Below, in pieces: positions 43,114 to 51,978 of a stretch of DNA of 64,000 nucleotides. This DNA comes from Microvirga subterranea. Lineage in GTDB: Bacteria; Pseudomonadota; Alphaproteobacteria; Rhizobiales; Beijerinckiaceae. Numbering within the stretch: the stretch's first letter is position 1; the number at the start of each line of letters is the position of its first letter. A program made the position numbers and the translations under genes. The notes under the pieces are model-generated. The model saw only the letters and a list, made by a program, of their open reading frames with translations, was not told where the DNA came from and did not search any database. The DNA is taken from NCBI RefSeq assembly GCF_003350535.1, contig NZ_QQBB01000014.1, positions 22,060-86,059 on the forward strand, given 5' to 3'.

Positions 43114-45686
43114 CCATCACCAACCGCCTGAACCTCGGCTGGGGCCGTCGCACCCCGATGATCCTGCAGACGGAGGCCTCCGAGTGCGGCCTCGCCAGCC
43201 TCGCGATGATCGCGGGCTACTTCGGATACGATGCCGACTTGGCGGACATGCGCCGGCGCTATGGATTTTCCCTCAAGGGCGCGACGCTCAAGGATGTCGT
43301 GAGGATTGCCGATCAAATCGGTTTCGCGACACGCCCTCTGCGGCTTGAGCTTGAGGAGCTGCCGAGGCTACGGCTGCCCTGCATCCTGCATTGGGACCTC
43401 AACCACTTCGTTGTCCTGGTCGGCACTGATCGCTCTGGTTGCGTCATACACGATCCGGCCTTTGGGCTGCGCCATCTGAAGCCCGCAGAACTGTCGCGTC
43501 GCTTCACGGGCGTGGCGCTCGAATTGTATCCGACAGATCGCTTCGGGCCCGCCGCTGCGCCCCCCCGCGTGCGGTTTCGGCGGCTGCTTGGCCGCATGGT
43601 TGGTGTCAAACGCGCCCTCTCCCATCAGCTGGCGATGGCAGTGGCGATTGAGGTTTTCGCGATGGCCAGCCCATTGTTCATGGGCTGGGTGGTCGATCAT
43701 GCCCTAGTCACCGCCGATCACGATCTTCTGCTTACCTTAGTACTGGGTTTTCTGCTCCTGCTCGTCCTGCAAACCTCGATAACGGCAATGCGCAGCTGGA
43801 TGCTGATGGGACTCAGCGCAACCCTAAAGGTACAGTCGCGCGCCAATCTCTTCTCACATCTTATTAGTCTTCCGGCCTCGTTCTTTGAGGCCCGTCATCT
43901 TGGCGACGTGACATCCCGCTTCGCCTCGCAGGAGACGATCCTGAGTGCGATCACCACAGAACTGGTGGAGGCCGTGATGGACGGTCTCATGACCGGCCTT
44001 ACCCTGGCGATCATGCTGGTTATCGCTCCGGACATGGCGGCTATCGTGGTCGGGACGGCCGTTCTCTATGGCATCCTTCGCTGGGTCTCCTACTCACCAC
44101 TGCGCCAGGCCTCCATGGAGGCGATCGTTTGGAGGGCAAAGCTCGACAGTCATTTCCTGGAGACCTTGCGTGGCATTCGCACGATCAAGCTGTTCAACGG
44201 CCAGGAGGACCGCCGCGCTCACTGGCTCAATCTCCTTATCGAGGTCACCAACCGGCAACTTACGACGCAGAAACTCGCTTTCCTGTTCCAGACCGGGAAC
44301 AGGCTGCTGCTGGGCCTGCTGAGAATCTTGATCATCTGGCTCGCCGCTCGGCAAGTTCTCAGCAATGCCCTCTCGATTGGCCTGATGCTCGCCTTCATCG
44401 CCTACAAGGATCAGTTCATCGGCCGCGTGAGCGTTCTCATCGATCGGGCCGTCGACCTGAAGATGCTACGCCTTCATGCGGAACGCTTGTCCGACATTGC
44501 TCTCACCGAACCGGAAACGCGTAGCTCTCTGATGCCGCTGCCCGGAGGTCACCCTCCTCCGGCGATCGAACTGCGGAACGTGAGCTTCAGGTACAGCGAA
44601 CACGAGCCTTGGGTGCTCGACAACATCAGCCTGCGGGTCGACGCTGAGGAGTCGGTTGCCATCGTCGGTCCTTCGGGTGGAGGCAAGTCGACCCTGTTGA
44701 AGCTGCTCGCCGGCTTGGTACAGCCGGACCATGGGGAGATTCTGATTGATGGCGAACCTCTCGCGCGTATCGGTCTTGAGAACCACCGTGCCAGGATCGG
44801 TGTGGTGATGCAGGACGACCAGCTGTTTGCAGGATCGATTGCAGACAACATCAGCTTCTTCTCGGAACGCCCAGATCATGAGCGCGTCGTAGAATGCGCC
44901 AAACGAGCTGCCGTGCACGACGACATCATGGCCATGCCGATGGGATATGGCACCTTGATCGGCGACATGGGAACCGTTCTCTCAGGCGGGCAGAAGCAGC
45001 GGGTGGTGATTGCACGCGCTTTATACCGGCAACCAAGCATCCTTCTCCTCGATGAAGCGACAAGCCACTTGGATATCGAGCGGGAGAAACTGGTTAACAA
45101 CGCTTTCGGAAAGATGAGGATCACGCGCATCGTCATTGCTCACCGACCGGAGACAATACGCATGTCAGGACGAGTGATCGCTCTCGATCATGGTAAGATT
45201 CTGCAGCACCATGCGGTAGGTGAGAAGAGACCAATCACGATCAAAGGCACGAGCGATCACTCTTTCGTTGACAAATCTGTAGCGACATCAGGCAGCAGCA
45301 AAAAGCACGCCAGCTATGACTATGGCTCCGTGAACGCAGAGGATGTCTACAGACGTTCAAGGAGGGGGAAAGGGAAGAAGAATTCTGCGCGCCAGAAGAA
45401 GCCGCGATACAATTGTCCTGATGTGAAAAGTTATCCACTCGAAGAAACGGAGCTTATCTCGTCTCCCGAGTACCGGGAGGACAGCAATATTCGCCTTCCG
45501 AAAATCTCACCCGAAATATCGGGCCAGGGCGGAAGCAATGGCGGCCGCAGCGCAAGTGGCTCAGAAATCGAAAATCAGGAGGAGCAATGCCAACTGGAGC
45601 ACGAAGCACAAGATAATCAAAAGCAACAGCAGGCAACGCCCACACTTACATCGATCGGCAGGTTGGATCAGCTGAAGCTATGGTGA
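43110..45686 (+). CDS. C39-peptidase ABC exporter (PCAT, CvaB-like) with long C-terminal extension
   Basis: 858 residues from ATG 43110. N-terminal C39 protease: oxyanion Gln20, Cys26 in QTEASECGLAS, His99 in LNHFVVL and Asp115 in HDPAFG. Six-helix membrane domain (about 165-430). ATPase: Walker A GPSGGGKST near 520, signature LSGGQKQR near 623, Walker B ILLLDEATSHLD near 646 and H-loop IAHRPE near 676. It should cut the leader of the 86-residue peptide after Gly-Ala and export the core. Family proteins end near residue 705-720; here about 158 extra hydrophilic residues follow (KGKKNSARQKK, Gln-rich NQEEQCQLEHEAQ), composition unlike the rest. Confidence 0.93.
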   Translation: MTITNRLNLGWGRRTPMILQTEASECGLASLAMIAGYFGYDADLADMRRRYGFSLKGATLKDVVRIADQIGFATRPLRLELEELPRLRLPCILHWDLNHFVVLVGTDRSGCVIHDPAFGLRHLKPAELSRRFTGVALELYPTDRFGPAAAPPRVRFRRLLGRMVGVKRALSHQLAMAVAIEVFAMASPLFMGWVVDHALVTADHDLLLTLVLGFLLLLVLQTSITAMRSWMLMGLSATLKVQSRANLFSHLISLPASFFEARHLGDVTSRFASQETILSAITTELVEAVMDGLMTGLTLAIMLVIAPDMAAIVVGTAVLYGILRWVSYSPLRQASMEAIVWRAKLDSHFLETLRGIRTIKLFNGQEDRRAHWLNLLIEVTNRQLTTQKLAFLFQTGNRLLLGLLRILIIWLAARQVLSNALSIGLMLAFIAYKDQFIGRVSVLIDRAVDLKMLRLHAERLSDIALTEPETRSSLMPLPGGHPPPAIELRNVSFRYSEHEPWVLDNISLRVDAEESVAIVGPSGGGKSTLLKLLAGLVQPDHGEILIDGEPLARIGLENHRARIGVVMQDDQLFAGSIADNISFFSERPDHERVVECAKRAAVHDDIMAMPMGYGTLIGDMGTVLSGGQKQRVVIARALYRQPSILLLDEATSHLDIEREKLVNNAFGKMRITRIVIAHRPETIRMSGRVIALDHGKILQHHAVGEKRPITIKGTSDHSFVDKSVATSGSSKKHASYDYGSVNAEDVYRRSRRGKGKKNSARQKKPRYNCPDVKSYPLEETELISSPEYREDSNIRLPKISPEISGQGGSNGGRSASGSEIENQEEQCQLEHEAQDNQKQQQATPTLTSIGRLDQLKLW

Positions 45687-45756
45687 TGGGCCGTGTTGAC
45701 GGCTAACCACCTATATGATGATGAAGTCCACCTACATCTGAGGTCGTTTGCCTCCC

Positions 45757-46233
45757 TGCCCGCTCGACAGCAGGTTGCGAGCCTGTGACCTGATCGCGCT
45801 CCGGGTCGACGATGTGGCTCCCAGTGGGCGGGTGCGATCTCGAGCAACCATTATGCAGAGATAACCGGCCGGCCCGTTCAGTTCGAGATTGCCGAGCAGA
45901 CCCGCGAGGCTGTGGGATGCTTGCTCGAGAAGAAAGAGTTGCACAAGGGCGAGCCGCTGTTTCCAAGCCGGGGCAATCGCCAAAGGCCAATCACGACGCG
46001 CCCGTACGCCCGCCTGCTGGGATCCTGGCTTCGCGCCATGGGCCTCGATCGGCTCGCCTACGGCACCCATTCCCTCCGGCGAACCAAGGCCGTCGATGAT
46101 CTATAGGAGAACCGGAAATCTCCGAGCCGTCCAGCTCCTGCTGGGCACAGCAAGATTGAGAGTACGGTGCGGTATCTTGGGATTGACGTCGACGATGCCC
46201 TCCTGATCGCGGAGCAGGTGGATATCCAAGCGC
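45757..46233 (+). pseudogene. Degenerate tyrosine recombinase/integrase, C-terminal part
   Basis: Joining frames gives a typical phage-type integrase C-terminus: RLRACDLIALRVDDV, TGRPVQFEIAEQTREAV, GTHSLRRTKAV (catalytic HxxR), IYRRTGNLRAVQLLLG, then HSKIESTVRYLGIDVDDAL with the nucleophile Tyr. The frame is broken at a stop near 45864, again after SLRRTKAV near 46095-46104, and by one missing base near 46148. About 100-180 N-terminal residues are gone. It is inactive. It lies immediately downstream of the peptide exporter. Confidence 0.85.
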
Positions 46234-46421
46234 CTGAGGCGGCTTGCCGACGAGCCGGCTCAGAGCCCATTTTCGTGTCACGGAACAAGGTCCGAGCCCG
46301 AGGCTCAAGCAGCCACAGGATCAACGATCGGCGCGTGCCAATTCCGGACCATCCGGTATCTTTTTGTCGTGCGAAAGGCCGTTTGTGGAAAGTGACCAGA
46401 GGCTTATGTTACGGCCTGCTA

Positions 46422-46640
46422 CTACGTGAGGTGCACGTAGATCGGATCGAAGTCACCGACCCGCTTCAGCGCCTCCCAATCGAGAACGGTCAGAACCGTC
46501 CCCTTCGTGCGGACGAGGTCGTCGGCCCGCATCTGCTGCACAACCCGGTTGACGTGGACGGTCGTGATCCCGAGGGCATACCGAACTCCGCCTGGATGAT
46601 CGGCAGGTCGCAGGACTGGTCCGAGGCTAGGCCGAGCGCC
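46422..46640 (-). pseudogene. Degenerate Crp/Fnr regulator, C-terminal fragment
   Basis: Reading leftwards: ALGLASDQSCDLPIIQAEFG in one frame, then after a 1-2 base slip near 46580, ALGITTVHVNRVVQQMRADD and LVRTKGTVLTVLDWEALKRV ending YVHLT. This is the recognition helix and wing of a Crp/Fnr protein. An in-frame stop precedes the fragment and no sensor domain remains. It differs from the intact Crp/Fnr gene at 40275, so it is not a duplicate of it. Confidence 0.75.
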
Positions 46641-47042
46641 TAATGCCGGTCCCCAACCTATGTTAGGCCCTGCCCTATGTTCTTTGCGCTTAGGGAGCAT
46701 GATAAGCCCCTGCTGTGGGATCCGAGTTGAGCGTCAGTGAAGCGGATCCTCTATAAAACTTGAGTGCAGAAACGTGCCTGCCAAGAAAGAACTCAGTATG
46801 AATTTGCGACGTCGGGGGCAAACTACCTTGTATCTCCGATGATTTTCTAAGCAATAACATATGTTAATCAGCACCCACCGGCAGCCATAACAATAATGGC
46901 CTGCGGAACATTCATAGCGCCTAAGAATTAAGCAATCCTAGGGGTTCTTCTGACCTCTTCCGATTACTCACAAAAGCAAGATGACGGGAGGCTGCGGCCA
47001 GAACCGGCCGCCTGCCTTCAGCATAGCCAGGAGCGCAATTAG
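46641..47042. other. AT-richer intergenic region before cphA
   Basis: About 400 bp between the broken Crp gene and cyanophycin synthetase. The middle (46800-46950) is noticeably AT-richer than the neighbourhood and should carry the cphA promoter. No gene, repeat or clear terminator was found. Confidence 0.35.
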
Positions 47043-49922
47043 ATGGGTGATGATCTTCAGGCACAGGGCTGTTCTGGGGAAGTTGTCAGCCGCCTTTTCG
47101 ATCAGTCGCGCGGAGGCGCCGCCAGTGCTGCGCCGGACGATGCGGCGGCCCGCTCCATACGGGTCGTGGAACGGGGCGTCTATCGGGGACCTCACCTCTA
47201 CAGCCTGACCCCGATGATCCGGATCATGCTTGATCTCGGTACGCTGGAGGAATGGCCGTCCAATCGACTTCCGGGCTTCACCGGGCGTCTTCTGGAGGTC
47301 CTGCCCGGGCTTCATCAGCACGGCTGCTGCTTCCACGAGCCCGGGGGCTTCGTGCGGCGCCTGGAAGAAGGAACCTGGCTTGGCCATGTGACCGAGCACG
47401 TCGCCATCGAGCTCCAGTCCCTTGTCGGCTCCCGCGTGACGCGCGGCAAGACCCGCTCGGTGCGCGGCCGGACCGGCGTCTACAACGTCATGTATTCGTA
47501 TCAGGACGAAGAGGTCGGTCGGCTGGCCGGCCGGCTGGCGCTTCAGCTCCTGGACTCGCTGCTGCCGCCCGACCTCCAGGGCATTTCCGGGCTCGACCGG
47601 ATCTACGAGGACGAGAGCGAACCCGCGTTGCAGGCCGGTTTCGACCTGGCGTCGGCCCTCGAAGCACTGAGGTGCGTTCACCGCCGCAGGGCGCTCGGGC
47701 CGACGACCCAGTCGCTCGTGAACGAGGCCGAGCGGCGTGGCATTCCGGTCATGCGCCTGGACGATCAGAGCCTCGTGCAACTCGGGACCGGGCGGCATCA
47801 GAAGCGCATTCGCGCCAGCATCACCAGCCTGACTCCCTCAATCGCCACCGACGCCGCCAGCGACAAGGACCTGACGAAGTCGCTCCTGTCCGATGCCGGG
47901 CTGCCGGTTCCGAGGGGCGATGTGGTCCGCAGCCCCGAGGCCGCGGTGCGCGCGGCCGAGCGGATCGGCTATCCGGTCGTGGTCAAGCCGCTCGACGGCA
48001 ACCATGGCCGAGGGGTCAGCATCGGCCTTTCCGATCCGGTGGAGGTCACTCGGGCGTTCGAGGAGGCGGCTCGCCACAGCCGGCGCGTGATCGTCGAGAA
48101 CTGCTTCAAGGGTCGGGACCACCGGATCCTCGTGGTGAACGGCGAGGTAGTCGCCGTCGCCGAGCGGGTGCCGGCCCATGTGGTCGGCGACGGCCGGCGC
48201 AGCATCGTCGATCTCGTGAAGGACGTGAACCGGGACCCCCGCCGGGGCGCGGGCCATGAGAACGTTATGACGCGCATCACCATCGATGACCACGTCCGCG
48301 GCGTGCTGGCGAAGTCGGGACTGAGCCTGGAGAGTGTGCCGGAAGCCGGCCGGATCGTTTACCTGTGCGATACGGCCAACCTGTCGACAGGCGGCACGGC
48401 GGTCGACCGGACCGACGACATCCATCCGCACAACGCGATGATCGCCCGCCGGGCGGCGCGGGCCGTCGGCCTCGACGTCGCCGGGATCGACTTCATCGCG
48501 CTAGATATTACCCGGTCTGTGCATGAGACCGGCGGCGGGATCATCGAGGTCAATGCCGCGCCGGGGTTCCGCATGCACCTCCAGCCCTCGGAAGGCCGCC
48601 CCCGGAACGTGGCCCGTCCGGTCATCGACATGCTCTTCCCGCGAGGCGCCCCGGCGCGCGTTCCGGTTCTGGCCATCACGGGCACAAACGGAAAATCCAC
48701 CACGGCCCGCATGGTCGGTCACATCCTGCGGGCGCAGGGCCTGAGCGTCGGCCTGACTTCGACCAGCGGCATCTATGTGAACGGCGATCGCGTGGTCGAG
48801 ACGGATGCGTCCGGCCCCTGGAGTGCTCGGGTTGTTCTGAAGGACCCGACGGTCGACGTGGCAGTGCTCGAAACGGCCCGCGGCGGGATTTTGCGTGAGG
48901 GCCTCGGGTTCCCGGAGTGCGACGTCGGCCTTGTGACGAACATCGCGCCGGACCATCTCGGCCTGAAGGGAGTCGACACCGTCGAGGACCTGGCCTGGGT
49001 CAAGTCGGTCGTTGTGGAGGCGGTCCATCGGAAGGGCACAAGCATCCTGAACGCCGACGATCCGATGACGGTGGACATGCGCCGGCGGGCCGGCGGCAGG
49101 ATCGGCTACTTCTCCCTGCATGGCGGTGCCGACATGACGGACTTCCTCCGCGAGCACATCGAGGATGGTGGCCTCGCGGTCGTGCGCGAACCGGGGCGCA
49201 CCGAAGGCGGCGAGATCGTGATCCACGACAATGGGGACAGCATCTACCTGATGCGGGCCGCCGAGATCCCGGCCACCCTCGACGGACTTGCCGAGTTCAA
49301 TGTCCAGAACGCGCTCGGGGCCGCCGCCATGGCCTACGCGCAGGGCGTGCCGGTCGACGTCATCCGTATGGCCCTATCGACCTACACCACCTCGTTCGAG
49401 CACAATCCCGGGCGGCTCAACGTGTTCGACGGCCACGGCTTCCGCGTGATCCTGGACTATGCCCATAACCCGGCCGGCCTGCAGGCGCTCGGCGACGTGA
49501 TCGTGAAGATGCGCCCGCGCCACAGGCGCGTGATCGGCATGATCAACATTCCGGGCGACCGCCGCGACGACGACATGCGGGAGATGGGTGCGCTTGCTAC
49601 ACGCTACTTCGACGAGATCATCTTCCGGGAGGACCCTGCGCGTCGCGGCCGCAGGCCGGGCGAGATCGTGGCCCTGCTAGCGGAAGGCGCGCTTTCGGCG
49701 GGCTTTCCGGAGGAGCGGATCAAGCGCATCCTTGAAGAGGACGAAGCGGCGGATCTCTGCCTGGGCACGGCGCAGCCGGGCGATCTGGTGGTGCTCACCC
49801 CCACCGACGTGGAGGCGATGTGGCAGCAGGTGCTCGATTTCCGGGTCAAGCCCGATACGCGTCTTGAGGTCGACGTGGAGAGAACCGACGCACAGGCCGT
49901 TCCGTGGCGGAAAAGCGCCTGA
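47043..49922 (+). CDS. cphA: Cyanophycin synthetase
   Basis: 959 residues as drawn. N-terminal domain VERGVYRGPHLYSLTPMIRIMLDLGTLE, an ATP-grasp domain (about 215-470: VVVKPLDGNHGRGVSIGL, IVENCFKGRDHRILVVNGEVVAVAERVPAHV) and a Mur-ligase-like domain beginning ITGTNGKSTTARM near residue 544, with LDYAHNPAG and INIPGDRRDDD. It polymerises aspartate and arginine into the storage polymer multi-L-arginyl-poly-L-aspartate using ATP. Family proteins start at the VERGVYRGP block, so the first roughly 38 residues are an extension or the true start lies later; no strong ribosome site is visible at either. Confidence 0.95.
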   Translation: MGDDLQAQGCSGEVVSRLFDQSRGGAASAAPDDAAARSIRVVERGVYRGPHLYSLTPMIRIMLDLGTLEEWPSNRLPGFTGRLLEVLPGLHQHGCCFHEPGGFVRRLEEGTWLGHVTEHVAIELQSLVGSRVTRGKTRSVRGRTGVYNVMYSYQDEEVGRLAGRLALQLLDSLLPPDLQGISGLDRIYEDESEPALQAGFDLASALEALRCVHRRRALGPTTQSLVNEAERRGIPVMRLDDQSLVQLGTGRHQKRIRASITSLTPSIATDAASDKDLTKSLLSDAGLPVPRGDVVRSPEAAVRAAERIGYPVVVKPLDGNHGRGVSIGLSDPVEVTRAFEEAARHSRRVIVENCFKGRDHRILVVNGEVVAVAERVPAHVVGDGRRSIVDLVKDVNRDPRRGAGHENVMTRITIDDHVRGVLAKSGLSLESVPEAGRIVYLCDTANLSTGGTAVDRTDDIHPHNAMIARRAARAVGLDVAGIDFIALDITRSVHETGGGIIEVNAAPGFRMHLQPSEGRPRNVARPVIDMLFPRGAPARVPVLAITGTNGKSTTARMVGHILRAQGLSVGLTSTSGIYVNGDRVVETDASGPWSARVVLKDPTVDVAVLETARGGILREGLGFPECDVGLVTNIAPDHLGLKGVDTVEDLAWVKSVVVEAVHRKGTSILNADDPMTVDMRRRAGGRIGYFSLHGGADMTDFLREHIEDGGLAVVREPGRTEGGEIVIHDNGDSIYLMRAAEIPATLDGLAEFNVQNALGAAAMAYAQGVPVDVIRMALSTYTTSFEHNPGRLNVFDGHGFRVILDYAHNPAGLQALGDVIVKMRPRHRRVIGMINIPGDRRDDDMREMGALATRYFDEIIFREDPARRGRRPGEIVALLAEGALSAGFPEERIKRILEEDEAADLCLGTAQPGDLVVLTPTDVEAMWQQVLDFRVKPDTRLEVDVERTDAQAVPWRKSA

Positions 49923-50005
49923 TCGTTACAGGGCAGGAAGGCAACGCCCGCTCCTGCCCTTTCAAGTCGCCGTCGACGCAACCTTGAAGGAGAGCCGCCC
50001 GAACC

Positions 50006-50887
50006 ATGAGGCACGGAACGAGAAAGAACGCAAAGGGGCCGCTCATCATCATCGGTGGCGGCGAGGACAAGGAGGGCGACCGCACAATCCTGCGAGAGGT
50101 CGCCAAGCACGTGAACGGAGGCAAGCTCGTGATCGCCACGGTCGCGTCGCACGAGCCGGAGGGCTATTTCGACGCCTACCAGAGGGCGTTCGAAGGCCTC
50201 GGCGTCAGCGAACTCGTGGAGCTTTACGTGAAGGACCGCGCCGAGACCCTCGATCCCGACAAGCTGCACTGCTTCGACGGAGCCGCCGGGGTCTTCTTCT
50301 CGGGCGGGGACCAGCTGCGCATCTCAAGCCAGATCGGCGATACGCCAGTCGAGCAGCGGGTGCGGGAGTTGCACGAGCGCGGCGGTCTTCTCGCCGGAAC
50401 CTCCGCGGGGGCGTCGGTCATGAGCGAGACCATGCTGGTCAAGGGCAAGAGCGGGGAGTCCTACAAGATCGGCGATCTGCACATGGCTCCCGGCCTCGGT
50501 CTGGTCCGCGACATGATCATCGATCAGCACTTCGCCGAGCGGGGGCGGTTCGGGCGCCTCTTCGGAGCCGTGGCGCACAACCCGCGGGAGCTCGGAATCG
50601 GCATCGACGAAGATACGGCCCTCGTCTTCGAGAACGAGCGCTTCGAGGTGATCGGCACCGGCTGCGTCTATGTGGTCGACGGCGCGGGAGTGACCCACTC
50701 CAACATCGCCGAGGCGGAACCGGAGCGGTCCCTGTCCATGTATGACATCCGCCTGCACGTGCTCAGCGCCGGCAACGCGTTCAACGTGGCGAAGCGTCGG
50801 CCGGCAGAGGTGCCGGACGTCCAGAAAAGCCACGCCATCGAGGTGCATGTGACCGGATCCGGAGCCGAGGAGGATCCGGCTGCGTGA
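50006..50887 (+). CDS. cphB: Cyanophycinase
   Basis: 293 residues, aaggagag before ATG 50006. Serine peptidase S51 family: GPLIIIGGGEDKEG at the start, GVFFSGGDQLRI, and the nucleophile motif GTSAGASVMS with Ser133; DQHFAERGRFGRLF follows. It hydrolyses cyanophycin to beta-Asp-Arg dipeptides. Gene lies 83 bp behind cphA on the same strand, so synthesis and breakdown enzymes are probably one transcript. Confidence 0.95.
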   Translation: MRHGTRKNAKGPLIIIGGGEDKEGDRTILREVAKHVNGGKLVIATVASHEPEGYFDAYQRAFEGLGVSELVELYVKDRAETLDPDKLHCFDGAAGVFFSGGDQLRISSQIGDTPVEQRVRELHERGGLLAGTSAGASVMSETMLVKGKSGESYKIGDLHMAPGLGLVRDMIIDQHFAERGRFGRLFGAVAHNPRELGIGIDEDTALVFENERFEVIGTGCVYVVDGAGVTHSNIAEAEPERSLSMYDIRLHVLSAGNAFNVAKRRPAEVPDVQKSHAIEVHVTGSGAEEDPAA

Positions 50888-50968
50888 GACGACCCGCGCC
50901 GGAACGCCGGCGCGGCTTCCGGACATGTGGTTGCGGCGCTTCGGGAAGCGCCATCAGCGTGAGAAGAG

Positions 50969-51172
50969 ATGATGCCAGCGACGACCTGCATCGGCTCGAT
51001 CCTGCGACTGGTTCTGCCGGCGGCCGTCGTCTTCGTTTTGCTGAGGCATGGCCCGGCTCCTGCGAAAACCGAGTGGGCCCTCATCGTGGCGATTACGGCG
51101 GCGCTGAGCCTTCAGGTTGCGAGACGGTTCACGATTCTGCTCTTCGGGAGCGGAAGTCGCGACGAGGATTAG
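50969..51172 (+). CDS. Small membrane protein of unknown function
   Basis: 67 residues with gagaag before ATGATG at 50969. Two hydrophobic segments: CIGSILRLVLPAAVVFVLL and TEWALIVAITAALSLQVA, separated by a short polar loop, with a charged C-terminus GSGSRDED. No family recognised. It follows cphB by 81 bp and converges with the sigma-factor gene. Confidence 0.6.
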   Translation: MMPATTCIGSILRLVLPAAVVFVLLRHGPAPAKTEWALIVAITAALSLQVARRFTILLFGSGSRDED

Positions 51173-51202
51173 GCTCCCGTTGCAGGAACGACACCGTCGC
51201 GG

Positions 51203-51754
51203 TCATATGACGGTGTGCACGGCCACGCTGGCCCGAGCGACGCGGTCGGGACCAAGATCCACTTCGGGAACGAGTTCCAGAAGCTCCGTGAGCCGGGTGC
51301 GGGCGCGATTGATCCTGCTCTTGATCGTCCCGATATTGGTTCCGCAGATTTGGGCGGCCTCCTCGTACGACATGCCTTCGGCCGCGATGAGCAGGAGCGC
51401 CTCGCGCTGCTCGTTGCTGAGTTGGGCCAATGCCGCCATCATGTCGTCGAGATCCAGGCGGGCATCCTGGGCCGGCATGACGGAGAGCTTGGCCGCCAAA
51501 GCACCGTCGGCATCCTCGACCTCCCTGCGGCGCCTGCGATGCTCGGTATAGAAATGATTGCGCAGGATCGTGAAAAGCCAGGCCTGCATGCTAGTGCCTG
51601 CCTGAAACGTGTCCAGGTGCTCGAGCCCGCGCAGAATGGCTGTCTGCACCAAGTCGTCCGCATAGACGGTATTGCCGGCGAGCGAAATGGCGAAGGCGCG
51701 CAGTCTTGGAACGGCATTCAACATCTGCTTGTGCAGCGAGGGCTCAGCGGTCAC
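51203..51754 (-). CDS. ecfG: ECF sigma factor of the general stress response (EcfG-like)
   Basis: 183 residues from a GTG at 51754, which overlaps the nepR stop (GTGA) and has aaggag 8 bases upstream. Region 2: LRAFAISLAGNTVYADDLVQTAIL and TFQAGTSMQAWLFTILRNHFYTEHRRRRRE; region 4: LSNEQREALLLIAAEGMSYEEAAQICG and IGTIKSRINRARTRLTELL. This is the ECF15/EcfG pattern. EcfG drives the alphaproteobacterial general stress response and is held by NepR until phosphorylated PhyR releases it. No phyR or sensor kinase is in the window. Confidence 0.9.
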   Translation of the reverse strand: MTAEPSLHKQMLNAVPRLRAFAISLAGNTVYADDLVQTAILRGLEHLDTFQAGTSMQAWLFTILRNHFYTEHRRRRREVEDADGALAAKLSVMPAQDARLDLDDMMAALAQLSNEQREALLLIAAEGMSYEEAAQICGTNIGTIKSRINRARTRLTELLELVPEVDLGPDRVARASVAVHTVI

Positions 51755-51978
51755 TCGCTTTTCTCCTTGGCGTTGAGGGACTCCAGAATGCGGATGAACC
51801 GATCGGGCGTGGGATCGCGCATCATCTCCTTGTAGGAGGCCCGAAGCCGCTCCCCGAGGCAGGCGGAGACTTCAGGTGAAAGGCTTGGTCTATCGCTCGT
51901 CTTGCGCCGAAGACGCGTCCGTGACGACCCACCTTGGTTGAGCCTTCTGCCTGTCAATCGAACCGACGTCGTCAGCAT
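51751..51978 (-). CDS. nepR: NepR-family anti-sigma factor
   Basis: 75 residues. Basic N-terminal half, then LGERLRASYKEMMRDPTPDRFIRILESL, the two-helix NepR core (xGxxLRxxYxxxxxxPxPDRFxxLLxxL). It lies directly upstream of and overlaps the EcfG-like gene, the arrangement known for nepR-ecfG pairs. It binds and blocks the sigma factor. Start at ATG 51978 with cggag about nine bases upstream. Confidence 0.9.
   Translation of the reverse strand: MLTTSVRLTGRRLNQGGSSRTRLRRKTSDRPSLSPEVSACLGERLRASYKEMMRDPTPDRFIRILESLNAKEKSE

Noticed and set aside
46422..46700. Intact small Crp-like regulator
   Set aside because: The HTH is preceded by a frameshift and an in-frame stop, so only a fragment remains.
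46968..47798. 276-codon leftward frame overlapping cphA
   Set aside because: Shadow of the conserved cyanophycin synthetase N-terminal domain; no ribosome site or motif.
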